Of a DNA stretch of 64,000 nucleotides, positions 1 through 7,562 are shown one piece after another. Origin of the DNA: SYFI01 sp046095485 (GTDB lineage: Bacteria; Actinomycetota; Thermoleophilia; Miltoncostaeales; Miltoncostaeaceae); the NCBI GenBank assembly GCA_046095485.1, contig JBJTJN010000059.1, positions 1-64,000 of the forward strand. The letters run 5' to 3'. How positions within the stretch are numbered: position 1 is the first letter of the stretch; every line of letters starts with the position of its first letter. The position numbers were made by a program, and so were the translations under genes. The notes under the pieces are model-generated. The model searched no databases and had not been told where the DNA came from. It saw only the letters and a program-made list of their open reading frames with translations.

Positions 1-1
1 C

Positions 2-376
2 GAGAACCCCCCGGTGCAGGACCAGATCATGCAGGCGTGCGGCACGCCGGCGATCCAGCCGAGCGTGAACCTGCTGCGTCGCGCGAAGGCGCGGGGCGTG
101 GCGATCGTGGTGATCACCGGCCGAAAGCAGGCGACCCTGCCCTACACGGCCTCGTGCCTCGAGAAGATCGGGGTGACCGGGGTGAAGCAGATCATCCTGC
201 GCTCGCCCCAGCAGGAGACGCTCACCGCCGCCGTCTACAAGTCGCGCGCCCGTGCCGGGCTCGAGAAGCAGGGCTGGAAGATCGCGCTGTCGATCGGCGA
301 CCAGGTGAGCGACATGAGCCAGGGCCATGCCGACGCCGGGTTCCTGCTGCCCAACCCGATGTACTTCATCCCCTAG
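2..376 (+). CDS. HAD-superfamily acid phosphatase, C-terminal part (partial)
   Basis: Runs in from the left edge of the window; the first visible codons read ENPPVQDQ in frame, so the start and the nucleophile aspartate motif (DxD) lie outside. The visible 124 residues match the C-terminal half of HAD subfamily IIIB (class B-like) acid phosphatases. They show hydrophobic motif II ending VVITGRK with its conserved Thr, a middle segment ending in IILR as in plant and bacterial members of the family, and the metal-binding acidic motif IV, GDQVSDM. Family members dephosphorylate organic phosphomonoesters and are usually exported, but no signal peptide can be checked here. The gene ends at TAG 374-376 and no operon partner is visible on this side. 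The substrate is unknown. Confidence 0.8.
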   Translation, partial: ENPPVQDQIMQACGTPAIQPSVNLLRRAKARGVAIVVITGRKQATLPYTASCLEKIGVTGVKQIILRSPQQETLTAAVYKSRARAGLEKQGWKIALSIGDQVSDMSQGHADAGFLLPNPMYFIP

Positions 377-454
377 GCGCCGCGCGCGAAGGAACCGCGC
401 GCCCGGGCCTTGCGTGCGCGGTCACTGGGCGGTCAATTGGCGGTCAGTGCCCGG

Positions 455-745
455 TCAATCCTCGAGCAGCCCCTCCACGCCCTCGGCGGCGCGCACGGGT
501 GCGTACTCGAGCACCTCGTAGTCGGCCATGCCGGAGCTCTTGAAGGGGTCGTCCTCGAGCATCGCCCACATCTCCTCCGCGCTCTCGCCGCGGGCGAGGA
601 TGATTCCGCCGGTGAGCGGCACCTGGCGGGCGGTGAGCAGGATTCGCCCCTCGTCGAAGTTCTTCATGATCCAGGCCTTGTGGCCCTCGAGCAGCTGATC
701 GACTTCCTCGATGGGGCGGTTGTACGTGGCGCGAAGCAGGAACAT
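455..745 (-). CDS. YciI-family small protein
   Basis: A 96-residue protein starting at ATG 745. The upstream gene's TGA shares one base with this ATG (TGATG), which indicates translational coupling and decides the start over longer in-frame extensions. The sequence MFLLRATYNRP..., a central GGIILARGESAEEM segment and a late DDPF motif are typical of the YciI-like fold, a ferredoxin-like dimeric alpha/beta barrel. Members are poorly characterised; a conserved His and Asp are thought to form an active site, and H22 and D66/D67 are candidates here. It is soluble and probably cytoplasmic. The co-transcribed partner is the DUF3237-like protein upstream. Family assignment is fairly secure; the reaction is unknown. 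Confidence 0.75.
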   Translation of the reverse strand: MFLLRATYNRPIEEVDQLLEGHKAWIMKNFDEGRILLTARQVPLTGGIILARGESAEEMWAMLEDDPFKSSGMADYEVLEYAPVRAAEGVEGLLED

Positions 746-1224
746 CAGGCCTCCAGTTGGTCGATGGGCTCCCAGATGAGCTCGGAGAATTCGATGACGA
801 AGTCGATGCGGCCGCCCACCACGTTGCGGGCGGCGCCCGAGTCGTCGAGCGGGCGGATCTCGCCGCAGCCCACGCACACGACGTTGTTGAGCCACGAGTA
901 GCGCTCGTCGCCGCTGGCATGGGTGGCGGCCACCACGATCTGGCGCGGCGACGGCGGCGCAGGCCGTGCGAAGCCGTGCCAGTCGAAGATGATCGTGGCG
1001 CCATCGTCGGTGGTGATGGCGCCCTGGATGTTGGGCAGCGCGTTCTTGTCGATGCGCGAGCGGGGGTGGTTGGCCGCCTGCAGGCGGCCGGATATGCGGC
1101 CCGTCACCTCGCCCTCGGCCACGAAGAAGTAGTGGCCCTCGCTGCCGGCCTCGCCCTCGATCACGGTGCCGTGCCCGCCGTCGGGGTAGCGAAAGACTGC
1201 GCGGTACATCGGCTCGAGCTTCAT
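745..1224 (-). CDS. DUF3237-like protein
   Basis: A 159-residue protein starting at ATG 1224, preceded by a GGGAG ribosome-binding site on the minus strand. The N-terminus (MKLEPMYRAVFRYPDGG), a central GRISGRL strand and a TTDDGATIIFDWHG strand resemble the beta-rich DUF3237 fold, whose function is not established. A CVGCGEIRPLDDSG segment near residue 117 contains a CxxC pair that could be structural or metal-binding. It overlaps the YciI-like gene by one base and probably forms a two-gene operon with it. There is no signal peptide or membrane segment. The DUF3237 assignment is by pattern only; it could be another lipocalin-like beta-barrel family. Confidence 0.55.
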   Translation of the reverse strand: MKLEPMYRAVFRYPDGGHGTVIEGEAGSEGHYFFVAEGEVTGRISGRLQAANHPRSRIDKNALPNIQGAITTDDGATIIFDWHGFARPAPPSPRQIVVAATHASGDERYSWLNNVVCVGCGEIRPLDDSGAARNVVGGRIDFVIEFSELIWEPIDQLEA

Positions 1225-1379
1225 GGCACTCCCACGTGGTCGCCGTGGGGGCACGCTAGCCGCGAAGGGGTCTGAAAACAGGAGAACGGTCGACCAGCCG
1301 GTGGTGCACTTGCCGCCGGACATCCCGTAGGCGCCCCGGTTGGTGGCCGGGACGACGGCCGTGGCCGCGCGCGGCGGCG

Positions 1380-2552
1380 TCAGGCCGCGAGGGTCTCGTC
1401 GAGCCAGTCGTACATGCGCTGCGAGCCGATGGCGCCGTCCTGCGCCGTGAAGGGCACGAGTGCCTTTCGATCGACTGCCGTGAGCAGGTCGAACAGCCGT
1501 TGCGACTGGCCGGGCCAGAACTGCTCGTCGTCGGGTGAGGAGATCCACGTGGGCGCGGTGATGCGCCCCGCCACGTCGGTGAGGTCCCACTTGCGCAGTT
1601 CGATGAGCACCTCGGCCAGGGAGTCGGTGCGGTAGGGCTCCATGCGCTTGGCGGCCTCGAGGGCGATGCCGGGGTCCTCCTTCATGCCCTCGGCCATGTA
1701 GGCGTCGAACTCCTCCATCTTCCCGGCGTCGAGCAATTGCAGTAGGGGCGGCGGCAGGTGGCGGGTCCACGACTCGCCCACGCTCACCACCCCGGGATCC
1801 ACCATGATCGCCGCGAGCCGGGGCTCGAATGCGGCAGCGCGCGGCACCCAGTATCCGGCCTGGCTCCAGCCGCAGAGCGCGATGTGATCGGCGTCGACGT
1901 CGGCGCGGGGCGCTGCCCAGTCGACGATGGGCGTGACCACCTTCTCCCAGTCGTAGCGAAAGGGCAGGCCGTCCTCGTAGAGCGCCGCGCCCTGCCCGGG
2001 GCCGTCGTAGATGAGCACGTGGTAGCCGCGGTCCACGGCGTCGAGCACGCCGGCACCCAGCATGTCGGCCATCGTGCCGTCGCTGCCATTGGTGGCGATG
2101 AGCAGCGGCCTGCTGCCATCCCCGCCCGAGAAGAAGTACCCCTGCAGCGGGGTGTCCTCGTAGGGGATCTCCACCGCCTGCACGGGGGTGTCCCAGAGGT
2201 CCATGGCGCGGGCGAAGGCCGCGCGATGGCGTCGCCAGGCCTGCAGCTCGCGCGATGGGTCACGGGTGGCCAGCACGTAGAAGAACGCCGTGCCCAGGTA
2301 GAACGACGCCCGCAGGTAGAGCCACTTGGCGCTCACCACGTGCCCCGAGGCCTCGCACTCGCCGGCCTGGTCGAGGCACCTCTCACCGGTGGCCGTCCAT
2401 TCATCGAACCACGAGTCGGCATCTCCGTCGGTGATGCGCGCCGCCGTGGACAGCACCTCCCCGGCCTCCGACAGCCCGTATGGAGCGCCGCCGATCGCGA
2501 TGAGCGTGGCGAACTCGAAGCCCGTGTCGGTGAAGAAGCGTGTGTCTGCCAT
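1380..2552 (-). CDS. Alpha/beta-hydrolase with helical N-terminal domain
   Basis: A 390-residue protein. Residues 1-125 are helical, followed by an alpha/beta-hydrolase core. The nucleophile elbow is GWSQAG with Ser230, preceded by the YDGPGQG oxyanion-region motif near 182-188. This layout fits the family of 2,6-dihydroxypseudooxynicotine hydrolase and related acylaminoacyl-peptidase-like enzymes, which cleave C-C or amide bonds of small molecules. Asp340 or Asp341 in SSPDDEQFWPG is the probable catalytic acid. The C-terminal catalytic loop reads FTAQDGAIGSQRM; relatives usually have a His where this protein has Ser376 or thereabouts, so the triad may be incomplete. The gene stands alone with an apparent leaderless promoter six bases before ATG 2552. 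The substrate is unknown. Confidence 0.75.
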   Translation of the reverse strand: MADTRFFTDTGFEFATLIAIGGAPYGLSEAGEVLSTAARITDGDADSWFDEWTATGERCLDQAGECEASGHVVSAKWLYLRASFYLGTAFFYVLATRDPSRELQAWRRHRAAFARAMDLWDTPVQAVEIPYEDTPLQGYFFSGGDGSRPLLIATNGSDGTMADMLGAGVLDAVDRGYHVLIYDGPGQGAALYEDGLPFRYDWEKVVTPIVDWAAPRADVDADHIALCGWSQAGYWVPRAAAFEPRLAAIMVDPGVVSVGESWTRHLPPPLLQLLDAGKMEEFDAYMAEGMKEDPGIALEAAKRMEPYRTDSLAEVLIELRKWDLTDVAGRITAPTWISSPDDEQFWPGQSQRLFDLLTAVDRKALVPFTAQDGAIGSQRMYDWLDETLAA

Positions 2553-2558
2553 GGCTGC

Positions 2559-2564
2559 AGCCTA
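2559..2564 (-). promoter_or_regulatory. -10 element TAGGCT of the 2552 hydrolase
   Basis: TAGGCT on the minus strand ends six bases before ATG 2552, and no Shine-Dalgarno lies between them, so the message probably begins at the ATG. Confidence 0.55.
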
Positions 2565-2591
2565 TTGGGTCACAGCCGGTAGATGTCATGC

Positions 2592-3396
2592 ATGCATCGA
2601 CGGAGCCCCCTTCTCGTGCTGGCCATGGTGTTCACAGCCTTCGCTGCGCTCGTGGTGACCGGCTGCGGGGGGATGGTGTCGGGCTCGGGCAACGGGGGCG
2701 CGGGCGACGCAGCCGTGGCAAACGCCGGAACCCCCGCCACCCCGGGGGCATAGCGGCACATCATCTACCTGTCGGAGTTCAGCATCAGGACCATCCTCGA
2801 GCGGCTGCTGCCCACGGGGCCGGGGCCGCTGCAGCAGGCGCAGGTATTCCGCCAGATGCCGGCCAGGCAGACCATGCTCGAGCCCCCCTACCGCATCGCG
2901 CGCCTCGACGGCGTGGCCCTCGCCGCGCTGCCGGCCGAAGAGATCGCCCGCCGCGTGCGCACGGCCGTGGACACCACCTGCACCAAGCGCATGCCGTGCA
3001 CGTCGCACCTGGTGTCCATCGATGACATCGGCGTGGAGTTCAAGGGCGACGCCGGCAAGCGGCTGAACGACGCCATGGCGCTGCTGCAGGATGAGTCGCC
3101 GTGGGGGTCCACCTACGCCGATCGCGTGGTGATGTGCATCCCGGTCCAGATGATCGAGGGCATCATGGCCGGGGGCGATGTGCCCCGAGGGCCAGGGCTG
3201 CGCGTGGGTGGCGGCGCGTGCCAACGACCTCAACCGGTCTATCAGCGGCAATGGGATTGGCTTGTACCGGATGGGCCCCGAGGCCATCCAGGTGCTGTGC
3301 GTGCAGACCATCGCCGAGAAGGAATCCCTCGACGCCAAGACCTGGAAGATCGTGCAGGGCGCCTGCGCCCGCTGGCTCAAGACGGGTAAGCGGTAG
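2592..3396 (+). pseudogene. Broken lipoprotein gene (nonsense codon plus frameshift)
   Basis: ATG 2592 opens a lipoprotein signal peptide with a lipobox ending in VVTGC (Cys25), but the frame stops at TAG 2751-2753 after 53 residues. The same frame resumes immediately (RHIIYLSEFS...) and stays protein-like to about 3175. There the sense continues in the next frame (CPEGQGCAWVAARANDL...) to TAG 3394-3396. Joined, the pieces would make an exported lipoprotein of about 265 residues with several Cys in the second half. Two independent lesions suggest a decayed gene; sequencing or assembly error at both sites is the alternative. I do not recognise the family. Third-position GC is high across all three pieces, as in intact neighbours, so decay would be recent. 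Confidence 0.6.
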
Positions 3397-3399
3397 CGA

Positions 3400-5082
3400 C
3401 TAGGAGAAGGTGCAGGCCGTGTTCTGCACCGTGCCGTTGGGGCAGGTGGTGAGATCCCACGACCCGGTGCCGCCGATCGTCGGTGCGCCCGTGGCGCCCG
3501 TGAAGATCGCGCTGTGGAACTTCACGGTACCGCTACCAGCGAACACCGTGCCCGCGAGGTTGGCCCGGGCGAACACGCTGTAGTTGAAGTGGCCGTCGTT
3601 CTTGAAGGTGGTGCCCGCGAGGTTTGCGCCGGTGAAGTCCACCTGGATCCAGTACTTGCTTGCGGCGGACACGTTGACGCCCGCCAGGTCGAGTCCGGAC
3701 ATGTTGGTGAGCACCGTGACCGGGTTCTGCGACAGCGACCCATTGCCGTTGCTTCCGAGCGGAGAGTTGACGAGGCTGCCGTCGAATGACGCGTCGGTGA
3801 GTGTCGCCCTGGCCACGCTCGACTCGCGAAGGTCCGCGCCGCCCAATGTGGCAGACGTCAGGTTGGCATCCGTGAAGTTGGTGCCCACCGCGGTGGCATT
3901 GGCAAGCGAGGCACTCACCAACCGGGCCCCGGAGAGGTTGGCGCGGGAGAGGTCGGCGCCCTGGACGTCGAGCCCCGTGAGCACCTGGCCCGCCAGGTTG
4001 GCCTCCACCAAGTCGACGTTCTCGCCGATCAGGTAGCCGGCCACCACTGACGTGCCGGTGGGCAGGCGCGTGCCCGTGCCCGTGGTGAGCCCACCCGACC
4101 TCAGGCCGTCATAGGTCGTGTTGCGCAGGTCGGTGCCCGTGATCGTGGCGTTCGAGATGACCGCATTGGCCAGGCTGGCGTAGCCCAGCACCGCATTCGT
4201 GAGATTGGCGCCGGTGAGGTCGGCGCCGTCGAGCGCCACGGAGTTCTGCGAATTGCCGCCGAGGGCCGCGCCCGAGAGGTTGGCATTCCGCAGCGTGGCA
4301 CCCCCGAAGGTGGCGGCGCGACCGGCTACGCGCGACAGGTTCGCGCCGGTGAAGTCGGTGCCCGACAGCGTGGCCGCCGTGAGGTTCGCGCCCGTCAGGT
4401 TGGCCCCCGGCAGGCCGCTGGCCGTGACCGTGATGCCCACGAGGGACGCGCCTGCGAGGTTGGCCCCGCCCAGGGTGCTGGTGGTGATGGTGGCGCCCGC
4501 CAGGTTGGCGTTGGCCATGGATGCGTTGGTGAAGGTGCTCGCGTAGGCGGTAGCGCCGGTGAGCAGGGCCCCCGTGAGGGTGGCGCCCGTGAGGTTGACC
4601 GCCGTGAGCGTCTGGCCGATGAGGTTGGCGCCGGTGAGGTTCGCCCCGGGGCCCATGAGGTATCCGGTGTTCAGCTGCCAGCCCGTGGGCAGCGAATTGG
4701 GCGTGCCCGACACCGAGCCGCTCACGAGCCCCGTGGCGGTGGCGCCATTGACCGAGGCGCCACCCATGCGGGCGCTCGTGACCGTGGCGTTCGTGAGGTT
4801 GGCCCGGCCCAGCTTCGCATTGGTGAGCGTGGCCCCGGTGAGGTTGGCGCCCTTGAGGTTGGCCCCCGTGAGGTTGGCGCCCTTGAGGTTGATGCCCTTC
4901 AGGTTCTTGCCTGCGAGGTTGCGCTTGGCCAGGTTCACCCCGGCGCACTTCGCCTTGGGTGCAGGCTTGCAGGTCTTCTTCTTGGCGGCGGTGGCCGCGT
5001 CGGCGCCAAGCAGGCCACCGACCATGAGCGCGCCGAGGGCGAGGGCTGCCGCCGAGCGCCTTTGGAGGGCGTGAGGGGTCAT
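3400..5082 (-). CDS. Secreted pentapeptide-repeat protein
   Basis: A 560-residue protein with an N-terminal signal peptide (residues 1 to about 32, ending ADAATA). Most of the mature part consists of A(N/D)Lxx pentapeptides such as ANLTG, ANLKG and ADLSR, the pattern that folds into a right-handed quadrilateral beta-helix. Two LPTG-containing interruptions (near residues 130-145 and 345-360, each followed by GYL(M/I)G) divide the helix into three blocks. A KKKTCKPAPKAKC basic segment follows the signal peptide, and the C-terminus carries a Cys pair (TTCPNG...NTACTFS). It has no anchor, so it is probably extracellular or wall-associated. The function is unknown; pentapeptide proteins range from DNA mimics to scaffolds, and export argues against DNA mimicry. 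It starts at ATG 5082 behind a TATCAT -10 element. Confidence 0.85.
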   Translation of the reverse strand: MTPHALQRRSAAALALGALMVGGLLGADAATAAKKKTCKPAPKAKCAGVNLAKRNLAGKNLKGINLKGANLTGANLKGANLTGATLTNAKLGRANLTNATVTSARMGGASVNGATATGLVSGSVSGTPNSLPTGWQLNTGYLMGPGANLTGANLIGQTLTAVNLTGATLTGALLTGATAYASTFTNASMANANLAGATITTSTLGGANLAGASLVGITVTASGLPGANLTGANLTAATLSGTDFTGANLSRVAGRAATFGGATLRNANLSGAALGGNSQNSVALDGADLTGANLTNAVLGYASLANAVISNATITGTDLRNTTYDGLRSGGLTTGTGTRLPTGTSVVAGYLIGENVDLVEANLAGQVLTGLDVQGADLSRANLSGARLVSASLANATAVGTNFTDANLTSATLGGADLRESSVARATLTDASFDGSLVNSPLGSNGNGSLSQNPVTVLTNMSGLDLAGVNVSAASKYWIQVDFTGANLAGTTFKNDGHFNYSVFARANLAGTVFAGSGTVKFHSAIFTGATGAPTIGGTGSWDLTTCPNGTVQNTACTFS

Positions 5083-5088
5083 GAGCCC

Positions 5089-5094
5089 ATGATA
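5089..5094 (-). promoter_or_regulatory. -10 element TATCAT of the pentapeptide-repeat gene
   Basis: TATCAT on the minus strand is followed by six bases (GGGCTC) and then ATG 5082, a leaderless arrangement. Confidence 0.5.
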
Positions 5095-5142
5095 CGCCCG
5101 CCGGCGGCACGCGCCAACCGGCGGGGCGCTATCGCAGTACCT

Positions 5143-5583
5143 CTAGTTGGTCTCGCAGGCCGGCTGGTAGATGGCGGCGGGCACCTGATCGCCAGGGGCC
5201 GTGCACACCTTCGCGCGGTCCTTGGGGATCCAGAACTGGCCCTCGGCCTCGAACACCACCGTGGCGGTGATGGCCTCGTCGCCGGTGCCGGCGTTGATGA
5301 ACGCGTAGGCCCAGCCGTCGGCGCACTTGAACGATGAGCTGTCCTCGAGCGTGATCTTCTGGTTCTCGAAGCCCGGGGAGTCCTGCGCGGCCTTCTCGAT
5401 GGATGCGGCGTCGCACGTGGCGGTGCCGCCCACCTTCTGGCCGGTACTGGTGTCCACGGCCGTCGCCGTGTCGGCCTTGGCAGTGGTGTCGGAGGCGGTG
5501 TCCGATGACGATCCGCAGCCCGCGACCAGCGCGCCTGCGGCGAGGAGGGCGACCGCCAGGCCGCCGATGCGTGATGTGGTCAT
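5143..5583 (-). CDS. Small lipoprotein with Cys-rich globular domain
   Basis: A 146-residue exported lipoprotein. The signal peptide ends in the lipobox LVAGC (Cys23), followed by a Ser/Thr/Asp-rich tether to about residue 50. A globular domain of about 95 residues has four cysteines (TCDAAS, KCADGW, VCTAPG, ACETN) that could pair outside the cell. No named domain is recognised. The product is probably anchored to the outer face of the membrane. It is a monocistronic gene between two others, with a TAGCCT -10 element six bases before ATG 5583. The export prediction is solid; the function is not known. Confidence 0.8.
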   Translation of the reverse strand: MTTSRIGGLAVALLAAGALVAGCGSSSDTASDTTAKADTATAVDTSTGQKVGGTATCDAASIEKAAQDSPGFENQKITLEDSSSFKCADGWAYAFINAGTGDEAITATVVFEAEGQFWIPKDRAKVCTAPGDQVPAAIYQPACETN

Positions 5584-5589
5584 GCGGCG

Positions 5590-5595
5590 AGGCTA
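5590..5595 (-). promoter_or_regulatory. -10 element TAGCCT of the 5583 lipoprotein
   Basis: TAGCCT (minus strand) is spaced six bases from ATG 5583. It is the same hexamer as upstream of the genes starting at 7563, 13939, 19433 and 46776. Confidence 0.6.
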
Positions 5596-5644
5596 CTCCG
5601 GGCCCCGGCGCCGCCCGGGTGCCGCCCCCGCGCTACCTCTCACG

Positions 5645-5650
5645 TAGGCT
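5645..5650 (+). promoter_or_regulatory. -10 element TAGGCT of the 5657 gene
   Basis: TAGGCT is followed by six bases and GTG 5657; the short gap leaves no room for a ribosome-binding site. Confidence 0.55.
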
Positions 5651-5656
5651 GGTCGC

Positions 5657-7453
5657 GTGGACGATCTCGACCTGCTCCGCCGCTTTGAGCCGATACTGCG
5701 CCTGAACCGCGTGGAGCTCTTCCTGCCCTCGGACACCGGCGCGTACGTGGCCGCGTGCTCCCTCTGGCAGCGGCTGCCCGATGGCACGGATCAGAAGATC
5801 GCCGAGGTGGGCGACCTCGACCTGGACTCCCTCGCGGCGATCTCGCGCGAGCGTGCCGCCGAGACACTGCACCTGCTCTACGTGGAGGATCCCCTCACGC
5901 GTAAGGAGTTCCGCCAGTGGCGGCGCGCAGGCCACGGCGAGTCGATGCCCGGGGCCAGCCGGTTCTCGCAGGTGGGCATCACGGGGCGCATCATCGATGC
6001 CTTCTTCCGGCTCACCCTGCTCTTCCGCGGCCGCGTGCCGCGGGGGTCGGTGGCGGCGGGCGAGATCATCTACCGCGACAAGATCGTCGCGGCCGGCACG
6101 CCCTACTACGGGCGCGTGTCGCGCGAGGCCGGCTGGACGATGCTGCAGTACTGGTTCTTCTACCCGATGAACGACTGGCGATCGTCGTTCCACGGCATCA
6201 ACGACCATGAGGCCGACTGGGAGAACCTCATCGTGTACGCCGCGCCCGATCTCGACGGCGTGCTGCAGGCGCGATGGGTGGCGTTCTCGTCGCACGACGC
6301 CGAGGGCGACGGCCTCAGGCGGCGCGTGGACGATCCCGACCTGGAATGGGTGGGCGACCACGTGGTGGCATACCCCGGCGCCGGCTCGCACTCCCATACG
6401 CCGAACCCCATGGATGAGCTCGTGCAGGTGGATCCCCCGGTGATGAAGGGCTTCGTGCGGTGGTTTCGGCGCATCATGCGCGCGCTCACGCCGTGGGGCG
6501 ACCACACGTCGGTGGATGAGGGGTTCGGCATCCCCTTCGTCGATTACCACCGCGGCGATGGCGTGGCGGTGGGCCCCGGGGCCGACCACGAGTGGACGCC
6601 CGTGGTGATCGGTGACGACACCCCGTGGGTGCGCGACTTCAGCGGGCGCTGGGGCCGCGACTCGCGCGACCCGTTCGGCGGGGAGTCGGCGCCCACGGGC
6701 CCCAAGCACGAGCGCGACGGCATCGACCGCGTGCGGTGGGAGGACCCCCTGGGCTGGGCCGGCATGCAGAAGGTGGACCCCGACCCGCGTGCGCCCGCCA
6801 GGGCAGTGGCCGAGCGACTGGCCAGCGTGCACGCCCGCATCAGGGCGATCGACGACGAGATGGGACTGCTGCGCACGGCGTCGCGGCGCGAGAACTCCGA
6901 GCTTCGCGCGCTGGACGCCGACGTGGTGACGCAGGCCTTGGCAAAGGACCGGCGCGAGGATCTTCACCAGCGCGACGAGGCGATGCTTGCGCTGCGCGAC
7001 GAGCGGCGCCACCTCACGGCCGAGCGCGACGCCCTGGAGGCGGCCGAGCGCAGGGGGCTGCCCCTCGAGGACCCGCGTGCGCACATGGGCGTGGACTCCG
7101 TGCCCGACGAGGCCGAGGACGAGCCGGCCAACGTGCGCAGCAGGCTGCTGCGCGTCTGGGCCGCCATCAGCACGCCGCTGCTCATGATCATCATCGTGTG
7201 GCTGCTCGTGGGCGTGGGATCCGGCTACTACTGGGTGGGCGCCGTCGTGGGCGTGCTGCTGGTGATGGGCTTCGAGGCGCTGGCCCGGCGGCGCCTGATC
7301 TCATTCATCGTGTGGGTGGCGCTCATCGCCATCGGCACGAGCATCGTCATCGGCCTCGTGCAACGGTGGCAGTGGACCCTCGCGGTGCTCCTCATCATCG
7401 GCGCCGCCGTCTTGCTGGCGCAGAACCTGAAGGAACTTCGCGCAAGTCGGTAG
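5657..7453 (+). CDS. Vps62-like domain protein with coiled coil and C-terminal membrane segments
   Basis: A 598-residue protein. The N-terminal 350 residues contain the segment YWFFYPMNDW...HEADWENLIVY, which matches the Vps62/DUF946-like pattern (an aromatic stretch, then HxxDWE), plus a later HSHTPNP. Residues of about 375-475 are charged and heptad-like, suggesting a coiled coil. Residues of about 495-590 hold four hydrophobic segments (from TPLLMIIIVWLLVGV onward) separated by short loops, so the protein is likely a membrane-anchored cytoplasmic protein. It starts at GTG 5657 without a Shine-Dalgarno. No enzymatic function is established for the domain, and no operon partner is visible. 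The domain call is moderately secure; the function is unknown. Confidence 0.6.
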   Translation: MDDLDLLRRFEPILRLNRVELFLPSDTGAYVAACSLWQRLPDGTDQKIAEVGDLDLDSLAAISRERAAETLHLLYVEDPLTRKEFRQWRRAGHGESMPGASRFSQVGITGRIIDAFFRLTLLFRGRVPRGSVAAGEIIYRDKIVAAGTPYYGRVSREAGWTMLQYWFFYPMNDWRSSFHGINDHEADWENLIVYAAPDLDGVLQARWVAFSSHDAEGDGLRRRVDDPDLEWVGDHVVAYPGAGSHSHTPNPMDELVQVDPPVMKGFVRWFRRIMRALTPWGDHTSVDEGFGIPFVDYHRGDGVAVGPGADHEWTPVVIGDDTPWVRDFSGRWGRDSRDPFGGESAPTGPKHERDGIDRVRWEDPLGWAGMQKVDPDPRAPARAVAERLASVHARIRAIDDEMGLLRTASRRENSELRALDADVVTQALAKDRREDLHQRDEAMLALRDERRHLTAERDALEAAERRGLPLEDPRAHMGVDSVPDEAEDEPANVRSRLLRVWAAISTPLLMIIIVWLLVGVGSGYYWVGAVVGVLLVMGFEALARRRLISFIVWVALIAIGTSIVIGLVQRWQWTLAVLLIIGAAVLLAQNLKELRASR

Positions 7454-7546
7454 CGCGCATTGCATGCCCGTAAGGGGGATGTGCAGGCCTTGTTGCGAAT
7501 GAGTGCCACATGTTCCGGGGGAACCGCCACGCCTGGGCACCGGGTC

Positions 7547-7552
7547 TAGCCT
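7547..7552 (+). promoter_or_regulatory. -10 element TAGCCT of the NlpC/P60 gene
   Basis: TAGCCT lies ten bases before ATG 7563. That is slightly longer than the spacing at other genes, and still has no ribosome-binding site between. Confidence 0.45.
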
Positions 7553-7562
7553 CGGGGCCCTC

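Noticed and set aside
1225..1379. A protein-like stretch (GAYGMSGGKCTTGWS) in frame upstream of the DUF3237 gene on the minus strand, vaguely like the start of a secreted serine protease.
   Set aside because: It is short, has no catalytic motif, and the DUF3237 start with its ribosome-binding site explains the frame. Too weak to call a relic.
3550..4950. Dense short DNA repeats (GAGGTTGGCGCC-like) that at first look like a CRISPR or satellite array.
   Set aside because: They are the codons of pentapeptide repeats (AN/DLxx) with 15-base periodicity and synonymous variation; there are no uniform spacers.
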